Source: an uncultured Clostridia bacterium (GTDB lineage: Bacteria; Bacillota; Clostridia; Oscillospirales; Oscillospiraceae). Taken from it: a stretch of 8,405 nucleotides of DNA. The stretch lies in contig CAMELY010000058.1 of assembly GCA_945926565.1 (NCBI GenBank), positions 1-8,405 of the forward strand, given 5' to 3'. The notes beneath the pieces are model-generated. The model had not been told where the DNA came from. It ran no database searches and saw only the letters and a program-made list of their open reading frames with translations. Positions 1-4,800 of the stretch are shown here, one piece after another (position 1 is the stretch's first letter; each line of letters opens with the position of its first letter). The translations under genes were made by a program, and so were the position numbers.

Positions 1-608
1 AGCCGGAAGGGGCCGGTGGGAGCCGGCAGGCCGGAAGATTCGTGATATTGGATGGAGATGCCGGCCTCTGCCAGGGGCGGGGCATTGGGAGAGGCGAAGG
101 CCTCCAGCTGATCGGAGGAGGTCTTAGCGCTCCGGTTCCCCCGGAGCAGTCTGCCGTTGAAGTAGAGGCAGACCTCCCGCACCCGGCCGGAGGCGGCAAT
201 CAGCATGGCGGTGACGATATTGCTTCGCCCGTCGCTGCGCAGCTCGCACAGGGGAATCTGGGCGCCGGTGAAGATGACCGGCTTGTCCAGATTTTCCAGC
301 ATAAAGGACAATGCGGAGGCGGAGTAGGCCATGGTGTCAGTGCCGTGGAGCACCACAAAGCCGTCAAAATCGTCGTAGCGGCTGGCAATGGCCTCGCCCA
401 GTTGGTTCCACTCCCGGACGGCGATGTTGCAGGAGTCCAGCAGGGGAGAGAACTCCACCACCTCCCAGGCGGGGCTGTCGGGATGGAAGAGATCCGGAAT
501 GGTGTTCAGCATCTCGTGAAAAGACCGGCTGCTGGGAATGTATCCGTTTTCGCTGGGAACCATGCCGATGGTTCCGCCGGTGTAGATCATGCAGATCCGC
601 TTGCCCAT
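1..608 (-). CDS. ansA: Type I L-asparaginase, N-terminal 202 codons (3' end beyond the window)
   Basis: Hydrolyses L-asparagine to aspartate and ammonia; type I enzymes are normally cytoplasmic. The visible protein starts MGKRICMIYTGGTIGM. The TGGTIG motif (residues 10-15) carries the first catalytic Thr (T13). HGTDTMAY (88-95) carries the second Thr-Asp pair (T90, D91). TGAQIPL (114-120), LRSDGRSN (123-130), RLLRGNRSAK (153-162) and the FASPNAPPL stretch (171-179) follow in the order found in E. coli AnsA, which I recall as very similar. There is no signal peptide, which argues against the periplasmic type II enzyme. The family is about 330-340 residues, so roughly 60% is present and the frame is open to the edge. 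The start is the only ATG before the TGGTIG strand. Its upstream region is G-rich (GAGGCGGGGGG) rather than a clean Shine-Dalgarno. It has its own candidate promoter and appears to be a separate transcription unit. Confidence 0.95.
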   Translation of the reverse strand, partial: MGKRICMIYTGGTIGMVPSENGYIPSSRSFHEMLNTIPDLFHPDSPAWEVVEFSPLLDSCNIAVREWNQLGEAIASRYDDFDGFVVLHGTDTMAYSASALSFMLENLDKPVIFTGAQIPLCELRSDGRSNIVTAMLIAASGRVREVCLYFNGRLLRGNRSAKTSSDQLEAFASPNAPPLAEAGISIQYHESSGLPAPTGPFR

Positions 609-644
609 AAGCCCCCCGCCTCTCTCTGTTGTCTGAATAATTGG

Positions 645-673
645 ATTGTATCATATGCAGGACATGAGCACAA
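645..673 (-). promoter_or_regulatory. Candidate sigma-A promoter of the asparaginase gene
   Basis: Read on the minus strand, a -35 TTGTGC (668-673) is followed after exactly 17 bases by -10 TACAAT (645-650), a 5/6 match, with a TGn extended -10 element directly in front. The start of transcription would fall near 638, giving a leader of about 30 nt before the ATG at 608. The -35 is a weak match (3/6), which the extended -10 could compensate. Confidence 0.55.
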
Positions 674-692
674 TCGGAAAATCCGCCTGATT

Positions 693-724
693 GGGACTGA
701 ACAGACAGAGCGCTGTTCAGCCCC
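693..724 (-). other. Intergenic hairpin without a U-tract
   Basis: CTGAACAG (697-704) and CTGTTCAG (713-720) form a perfect 8-bp inverted repeat around an 8-nt loop. On the minus-strand RNA it extends to 12 bp through one G-U pair and three G-C pairs (693-695 with 722-724). It lies 25 nt beyond the stop of the small gene at 749-955, where a terminator is expected, but no run of U follows (AATCAGG). It could be a poor intrinsic terminator or a 3'-end stabilising stem. Confidence 0.4.
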
Positions 725-748
725 GAAATTCCTGGTGAGACGGAAGGA

Positions 749-955
749 TCAGGGCGGCGGAGGCTGGACGTCCGGCAGCTGGGCCGGACAGGGGCAGGCG
801 TCCTGGGCGGCAGCCATCAGCGTGATGTTGTCTCCCAGAGAGGTGAAGAAAGCCCCCAGCAGCGCCAGCTCCTCCGACGTCCTGCCCTGAGCGACCTGAA
901 CGGCAATCACCGTCGCCGCCGTTGCGAGAAAGCCTCCGGAGCAGCAGGAAGCCAT
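749..955 (-). CDS. Small DUF6774-like protein, 68 aa
   Basis: The function is unknown. The core, SEELALLGAFFTSLGDNITLMAAA (residues 27-50, E29-L30 to F36-F37 to L40-G41-D42), matches from memory the short DUF6774 family of gut Clostridia. That family has a hydrophobic N-terminal helix containing Cys and Ala, then 'ELALLAAFFTQLGDTLATIAAQ'-like residues. Here the N-terminus is MASCCSGG followed by an Ala/Val-rich helix (residues 9-22), and the tail is Cys- and Pro-rich, ending in four prolines. It could be a small membrane-associated or amphipathic protein. The frame is open upstream to 1063, but the ATG at 955 is chosen because GGAGGGGGTGA sits just in front of it and family similarity starts there. 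That ribosome binding site lies in a hairpin. The gene follows the 61-codon gene by 55 nt and is probably on the same transcript. Confidence 0.72.
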   Translation of the reverse strand: MASCCSGGFLATAATVIAVQVAQGRTSEELALLGAFFTSLGDNITLMAAAQDACPCPAQLPDVQPPPP

Positions 956-961
956 AAAATT

Positions 962-995
962 CACCCCCTCCGGCCATTCTATGCCGGGGAGGGTG
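962..995 (-). promoter_or_regulatory. Hairpin enclosing the ribosome binding site of the 68-aa gene
   Basis: On the minus-strand RNA, CACCCUCCCCGGC (995-983) can pair with GCCGGAGGGGGUG (974-962) around the loop AUAGAAUG. The stem is 13 positions long with one G-U pair and one C-A mismatch. The 3' arm contains the GGAGGGGGUG ribosome binding site of the ATG at 955, so the folded form should block initiation. The 5' base of the stem is only about 15 nt after the stop of the upstream small gene (1011), close enough for a terminating ribosome to disturb it. Confidence 0.5.
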
Positions 996-1010
996 AGAAA
1001 GGTGCCCGGC

Positions 1011-1196
1011 TTATACGTGCAGCGAGGTGGCCAGTGCCCGCATCTCCTCCTGGGAGTGGACATTTCGGCTCTGGCGGATCAGCGCCCGCTTTCCCTCGGT
1101 GGGCAGGGCCAGAAAACGGCTGAAGGCTGCCGGGTCATCGGCCAGTGCCCTGGCAAGCCCGCTGGGCAGCCCGGACAGAATCGGGGAAGCGTCCAT
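1011..1196 (-). CDS. Small conserved-looking hypothetical protein, 61 aa
   Basis: I cannot assign a function. The protein begins MDASPILSGLPSGLARALAD. It then has a helical stretch, AFSRFLALPTEGKRALIRQS (residues 24-43), and ends SQEEMRALATSL (48-59). The pattern 'LPxG-x-AL-x-x-(D/N)PxA-x-x-FxAL-P-x-x-x-(R/K)' followed by a helix resembles the tail motif of YdeI/OmpD-associated proteins and several small clostridial proteins of unknown role. That similarity is from memory and weak. There is no membrane segment or signal peptide. The frame is open to 1226, but the ATG at 1196 is chosen because AGGAGG stands 8 nt before it. It follows a strong terminator (1219-1265), and I see no convincing promoter between the two, so it may depend on read-through. 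The 68-aa gene follows. Confidence 0.62.
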   Translation of the reverse strand: MDASPILSGLPSGLARALADDPAAFSRFLALPTEGKRALIRQSRNVHSQEEMRALATSLHV

Positions 1197-1218
1197 TTGA
1201 TAGACCTCCTTCCAAACA

Positions 1219-1265
1219 AAAAGCAATTCCCGCAGCCCGGTAAAAAGGCTGCGGGAATAGCTTTT
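1219..1265 (-). terminator. Strong intrinsic terminator, potentially bidirectional
   Basis: ATTCCCGCAGCC (1226-1237) and GGCTGCGGGAAT (1247-1258) form a perfect 12-bp stem with a 9-nt loop. After one A-A mismatch the stem continues as AAAAGC/GCTTTT. On the minus strand it is followed by GCTTTTTGTTT, closing the ATP-grasp/transporter operon whose last stop is at 1320. The symmetric A and T flanks mean that it could also stop transcription on the plus strand. Confidence 0.85.
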
Positions 1266-1319
1266 CCCAAAACCCGTCCGGCTATGCCCGGAAACGGAAT
1301 GGATGGAGAACAGAGCCGC

Positions 1320-1658
1320 TTATTGCAGAAACAGCAGAATACCGGCGATAATGCACAGGTTTCCCAGCACCTTTTTCTTGGTCAGCTTCTCGCCGAAGAT
1401 GACGCGGCTGAGCAGCATGACAAAAATATAGGTGGCGGAGGCCAGGGCATTCTGAGCTTTCAGGTCCATAAACCGCAGCAGGTAGATGTTGACGGCCAGG
1501 GTGCCGAAGAGGATGAGATAGGAGGTGATCACCCAGGGATTCAGATACTCGAAGATCCAGCTTTTATGGGGCTTGCCGGCGCTGATGTTCAGCAGAATCT
1601 GGGATACCGCCGAGGCGAAGGCGGTCCCCAGCACGCCCAGGTAATAGAGATTAGTCAT
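1320..1658 (-). CDS. Short SMR/EamA-type membrane protein, second subunit of a pair, 112 aa
   Basis: This is a four-helix membrane protein of drug/metabolite transporter (SMR/EamA half) size. Predicted helices are at about residues 4-27, 42-64, 70-89 and 97-112. Helix 1 carries AFASAVSQILLN, with Gln (Q20) near where classical SMR proteins have a proton-coupling Glu. Basic residues cluster in loop 1 (K29, H31, K32) and loop 3 (K91, K94-K96), which by the positive-inside rule gives N-out/C-out. That is opposite to its partner. Its ATG overlaps the partner's stop by 8 nt (ATGACTAA), so the two are almost certainly made together and likely form an antiparallel heterodimer like EbrAB, YkkCD or ArnE/ArnF. 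The position after an ATP-grasp ligase suggests that it carries that enzyme's product or substrate. The substrate is unknown. The gene ends before a strong terminator. Confidence 0.85.
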   Translation of the reverse strand: MTNLYYLGVLGTAFASAVSQILLNISAGKPHKSWIFEYLNPWVITSYLILFGTLAVNIYLLRFMDLKAQNALASATYIFVMLLSRVIFGEKLTKKKVLGNLCIIAGILLFLQ

Positions 1659-2019
1659 CTTGCACCACCAGACATACGCCCAGAATAATCAGGGCCGCTC
1701 CGGCCAGATTGTTCCAGGTGATCTGCTCGCGAAAGAGCAGGGCGGAGACAACCAAGGTCCAGATCAGATTGACGCTCTTGTTGGAATAGGCCACCGACGG
1801 CTTAAAGCCCTTGATGGCCTGCTGCCATAAGATGGCATAGATGCCCAGCACCAGCACAATGCCGCAGTAGCAGAGAATGTAGGGAATTGAGAGAAAGTCC
1901 AGGTTGGAAGCTACCTCGGACAAAATGGAAGTGCCGGTATACCAAAAGATACATAGGTGAAGAAACAGGTACTTCTTCCAGCCGGGCTTCTGCTGCCCGG
2001 CGCTGGGTTGTTGCTTCAT
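1651..2019 (-). CDS. Short SMR/EamA-type membrane protein, first subunit of a pair, 122 aa
   Basis: This is a four-helix half-transporter of the SMR/EamA superfamily. A basic cytosolic N-terminus (K11, K15, K16) precedes helices at about 17-38, 45-68, 77-96 and 103-120. Loop 2 is basic (K70, K73) and the C-terminus is QDD, so the predicted topology is N-in/C-in. Helix 1 contains ILSEVAS, in which E35 sits where SMR pumps keep their essential Glu. The terminal helix, AGAALIILGVCLVV, is typical of the superfamily's last helix. The start lies 9 nt after the stop of the ATP-grasp gene, and the Shine-Dalgarno GAGGT overlaps that TGA stop, indicating translational coupling. The 8-nt overlap with the next gene supports an obligate two-subunit transporter. 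Drug efflux, lipid-linked sugar flipping and export of a ligase product are all possible. The operon context favours the last, by inference. Confidence 0.85.
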   Translation of the reverse strand: MKQQPSAGQQKPGWKKYLFLHLCIFWYTGTSILSEVASNLDFLSIPYILCYCGIVLVLGIYAILWQQAIKGFKPSVAYSNKSVNLIWTLVVSALLFREQITWNNLAGAALIILGVCLVVQDD

Positions 2020-2028
2020 GCCGGTACC

Positions 2029-3141
2029 TCAGTCCAGATCGCAGAGAATCTGGTAGCCGCCCTTCTCCATGTAGCCATTGAGAGGCCGCACCACCTCGCC
2101 GTCCTGGTAGTACCAGAAGAGATACCGGGCCTTGGACACGTCGTAATCGCCCCGGCGGTAGGGGACGCCGGGCTTCTGGCACAGGAAGGCCAGCTTCCAG
2201 TTGCCCGCCTCGGGACGGGGCTCCAGAGGAGGCACCACACCCTCCAGAAGATGAGAGAAGGCGGCCTCCAGCAGGTTGACATGGCAGTAATGGTTGATCA
2301 GATTCCACATATGGCAGCCGTCCAGCCGGGGGGTGACCTCCAGGATCACCGGCCGGTCACCATCCAGCTTGAGCTGGACATAGACGGGGCCGTTGGCAAT
2401 GCCCAGCCGCTCCATGGCGCCCCGGACCACCGAGATGGTCTTGGCCCGGGTCTCCTCCGTGGTCACCACAGAGGGGATCAGATGTTCCTTGATGATGCCG
2501 CCGGGCAGATCTTCAAAGACAATCCGGTCGGAGACAATGGCAAACTTCAATTCGCCGTTTTCCAGATAGCCGTTGACCGAGATCTCCGGTCCATCCACGA
2601 ACTGCTCCAGAATCACCTTGCCCTCCACCGAAAAGCCCAGGGACTGCTGGAAGTGCGCCAGAATGTCCGCGGTGCTGTCCACCCGGTAGCAGCCCCGCTG
2701 CCCCTGGGAGTCCACCGGCTTCATCATAGCGGGGAAGGCCCGGTACTGCAGCGCCTCCTCCAGGCAGGAGCAGACGGAGAAGGGAATATTCCCCTCGAAG
2801 TCCTGGCCCAGAGCCTGGCGCATTTTATACTTGGACTGGCAAGTGGCAGAGGTGGCGGAGGAGATGAAGTGGGGCAGCCCCAGCCGTTCACTGACCTCCA
2901 TCACCGTGGGCATGGCCAGGTCGGAGCCTACGGAATAGACGGCGTCGATACCGTTTTGCTGAATGTAGGCGCAGATGCCGTCCCGATCCTTGATGTCCAA
3001 CTGGACGAAATGATCTAGGTAGGGGATGCCATGGTCGGTGTCGGTATAGCTGCAGCCGTATACCTCATAGCCCATCTCCCGGCACAGCTGAATGGCGTCA
3101 ATTTGGGCATTGCCTGCCCCCAGAATCAAGATTTTTTTCAT
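2029..3141 (-). CDS. Stand-alone ATP-grasp carboxylate ligase of unknown substrate, 370 aa
   Basis: ATP-grasp enzymes activate a carboxylate as an acyl phosphate and join it to an amine or thiol. A Rossmann-like pre-ATP-grasp domain (residues 1-100) opens with KILILGAGNAQ and contains YSVGSDLAMPTV. The ATP-grasp core shows K104/K106 (CQSKYKMRQAL), K141 with a small glycine loop (MKPVDSQGQRG, 140-150), an adenine-hinge-like ILEQFVDGPEIS (177-188) and the metal site. The metal site is Q256 (VYVQLKL), E268 and T270 (LEVTPRLDGCHMW), where carbamoyl phosphate synthetase has Gln, Glu and Asn. The C-terminal 70 residues (to GGYQILCDLD) are probably a substrate or lid domain. At 370 aa it is a single-module enzyme, not a full carbamoyl phosphate synthetase or PurK/PurT (the octapeptide region differs). 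It is the first gene of an operon with two half-transporters. The start at 3141 has GAGAGGA upstream and the family-typical MKKILILG. Confidence 0.9.
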   Translation of the reverse strand: MKKILILGAGNAQIDAIQLCREMGYEVYGCSYTDTDHGIPYLDHFVQLDIKDRDGICAYIQQNGIDAVYSVGSDLAMPTVMEVSERLGLPHFISSATSATCQSKYKMRQALGQDFEGNIPFSVCSCLEEALQYRAFPAMMKPVDSQGQRGCYRVDSTADILAHFQQSLGFSVEGKVILEQFVDGPEISVNGYLENGELKFAIVSDRIVFEDLPGGIIKEHLIPSVVTTEETRAKTISVVRGAMERLGIANGPVYVQLKLDGDRPVILEVTPRLDGCHMWNLINHYCHVNLLEAAFSHLLEGVVPPLEPRPEAGNWKLAFLCQKPGVPYRRGDYDVSKARYLFWYYQDGEVVRPLNGYMEKGGYQILCDLD

Positions 3142-3206
3142 CGGAATCCTCTCCCGTATTGTTCAGATACTTGTGGGCGCTTCCGGCAGAAGTCCACACT
3201 TTATTT

Positions 3207-3234
3207 ATTATATCATGCAGAAAATGAATTGCAA
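3207..3234 (-). promoter_or_regulatory. Promoter of the ATP-grasp/transporter operon
   Basis: On the minus strand TTGCAA (3229-3234) is followed after 16 bases by a perfect -10 TATAAT (3207-3212) with an extended TGA element directly before it (3213-3215). Transcription should start near 3200, giving a leader of about 60 nt. The promoter lies just after the trkH terminator, so the operon is an independent unit. Confidence 0.75.
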
Positions 3235-3275
3235 TGGAATCCTTGCGTTTTGCGCCAGATTAAGGAGAATAAAAG

Positions 3276-3303
3276 AAATTTCCCCGAGAAATCGGGGAAA
3301 TTT
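3276..3303 (-). terminator. Intrinsic terminator of trkAH
   Basis: AAATTTCCCCGA (3276-3287) and TCGGGGAAATTT (3292-3303) form a perfect 12-bp stem with a 4-nt loop. On the minus strand the stem ends AAATTT and runs into CTTTTATTC. It begins 25 nt after the trkH stop at 3328. Confidence 0.82.
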
Positions 3304-3327
3304 GGTCAGAAGGGAGGGGAAAAAGCC

Positions 3328-4797
3328 TCAGCGGCTGCGGCCCAGGGTGCGGACCTTGCGGGAGACGGATTCTCCGGCGGAGGTGATCAGCACCAGCAGC
3401 GGCAGAACCTCTAGCCGTCCTGCCAGCATATCAAAGATAAAGACCGCCTTGGAGAGAGGAGAGAAAAAGCTGAAGTTGCACACCGGCCCCACCAGGCTCA
3501 AGCCGGGGCCCACGTTGTTGTAGGTGGTGGCCACGGCGGTGAAGTTGGTGACGAGATCGTAGCCCTCGACGGTGATGAGCATCAGCGAGATGACAAAGAT
3601 GAGCAGATAGCCCACCAGGTAGACCAGCACCGAGCGCAGCAGCTCCTGGTTGACCAGGGCGCCGTTGAGCCGCAGATGCTGCACCATTCTGGGGTGGCGG
3701 AACCGCTGCAGCTCCGAGCGGAGAAATTTTCCCATGAGCAGCCAGCGGGACACCTTCATGCCGCCGCCGGTGCTGCCGGCACAGGCGCCGATGAACATGA
3801 GCACGACCAGCACCGTCTTGGCCATGGAGGGCCACAGATCAAAGTCCACGGTGACATAGCCGGTGGTGGTGATGACCGAGGCTACCTGGAACAGGCCATG
3901 CCGGAAGGCCTCCTCCAGCGTGGGGAAGAGGTTCCGGATGTCATAGACCACCAGAGCTGTAGCGCCTGCGACTACCAGCAGATACCAGCGCAGCTCCTCA
4001 TACTGCAGAGCGGAGCGGAACTTCTTCATGTAGACGAGAAAATAGACGTTGAAGCTGACACCGAAAAGCAGCATAAAGAGAATAATCACATAATGGATAT
4101 AGGGGCTGTAGTCTGCCATGCTGGAGTTGAGCACGGCAAAGCCGCCGGTGCCGGCAGTGGAGAAGCAGGCGGTGATCGCCTCAAAAAAGGGCATTCCCCC
4201 CAGCAACAGCAGAACCAGCTCCGCCAGTGTCAGCACGATATAAATGGAATAAAGCAGACCTGCCGTCTTGCGTACCTTGGGCACCAGCTTTTCTACCGAG
4301 GGGCCGGTGGACTCTGCCCGCATCAGATGGATGTTCCGCCCGCTGGTCAGAGGGATGACCGCCATGACAAAGACGAGTACGCCCATGCCGCCCAGCCAAT
4401 GGGTAAAGCTCCGCCAGAACAGGCTGGCGTGGGACAGGGCCTCAATGTCGGTCAGAATGGTGGAGCCGGTGGTGGTAAAGCCGGAGGCGGTCTCAAACAT
4501 AGCGTCGATCAAATGAGGAATGTCCCCGCTCCAGACAAAGGGCAGAGCGCCCAGAAAGCTGATGAGCAGCCAGGTGAGGGCCACTGTCACATAGCCGTCT
4601 CTGGCGTAGAAATGGCTGGAAGTGGGCTTCCGGCGGCTCAGCAGCAGGCCGAGCGCGATATAGAGCAGGGCGGCGGCCAGAAAGGCAAAGCCCTCCTGCT
4701 CCTGATAGATCACCGCCACCACACAGGAGGGGAGCAGAAACAAGCCGCAGAAGCAGGTGACCCAGCTGAGGATATAGAAAATCATGGAGAGGTTCAT
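3328..4797 (-). CDS. trkH: Trk-type potassium uptake protein, membrane subunit TrkH, 489 aa
   Basis: TrkH is the K+-translocating subunit in the cytoplasmic membrane and is gated by the cytosolic TrkA ring. The four pore-loop filter motifs are all present and in order: SGFTTTGST (105-113), FSTAGTGGF (212-220), ITTTGYVT (309-316) and NNVGPGLS (427-434). Each keeps the filter Gly. The intramembrane gate loop GACAGSTGGGMK (337-348) and the conserved RSFTHWLGGMG (129-139) are also present. The length (489) fits TrkH (about 483 in E. coli), including the two extra N-terminal helices, better than the shorter KtrB. Its ATG lies 3 nt after the trkA stop and its GGAGGGA ribosome binding site is within the last trkA codons, so translation is coupled. 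The gene ends in a basic tail (RKVRTLGRSR) and is followed by an intrinsic terminator. Confidence 0.97.
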   Translation of the reverse strand: MNLSMIFYILSWVTCFCGLFLLPSCVVAVIYQEQEGFAFLAAALLYIALGLLLSRRKPTSSHFYARDGYVTVALTWLLISFLGALPFVWSGDIPHLIDAMFETASGFTTTGSTILTDIEALSHASLFWRSFTHWLGGMGVLVFVMAVIPLTSGRNIHLMRAESTGPSVEKLVPKVRKTAGLLYSIYIVLTLAELVLLLLGGMPFFEAITACFSTAGTGGFAVLNSSMADYSPYIHYVIILFMLLFGVSFNVYFLVYMKKFRSALQYEELRWYLLVVAGATALVVYDIRNLFPTLEEAFRHGLFQVASVITTTGYVTVDFDLWPSMAKTVLVVLMFIGACAGSTGGGMKVSRWLLMGKFLRSELQRFRHPRMVQHLRLNGALVNQELLRSVLVYLVGYLLIFVISLMLITVEGYDLVTNFTAVATTYNNVGPGLSLVGPVCNFSFFSPLSKAVFIFDMLAGRLEVLPLLVLITSAGESVSRKVRTLGRSR

Positions 4798-4800
4798 GGA

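Noticed and set aside
42..890. Plus-strand open frame across ansA and the following gap
   Set aside because: It is antisense to the conserved asparaginase motifs and runs through the hairpin and promoter region. The translation has no domain character.
956..1063. Longer N-terminus for the 68-aa protein
   Set aside because: The upstream extension overlaps the preceding gene, encodes the hairpin sequence, and has no ribosome binding site. The ATG at 955 has a very strong one.
981..1688. Plus-strand open frame across the terminator and the 61-aa gene
   Set aside because: It reads through a 12-bp terminator stem and antisense to a conserved membrane protein. The composition is low-complexity.
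1320..2019. A single EamA transporter split by a frameshift into two reading frames
   Set aside because: Each piece is a complete four-helix protein with its own start, and the second starts with an 8-nt overlap. The opposite charge pattern fits a natural heterodimer pair.
1957..3018. Long open frame on the plus strand opposite the ATP-grasp gene
   Set aside because: It is antisense to a gene with clear domain motifs, its protein is low-complexity (rich in His, Gly, Gln, Leu) without a recognisable domain, and high GC lowers stop frequency on the opposite strand.
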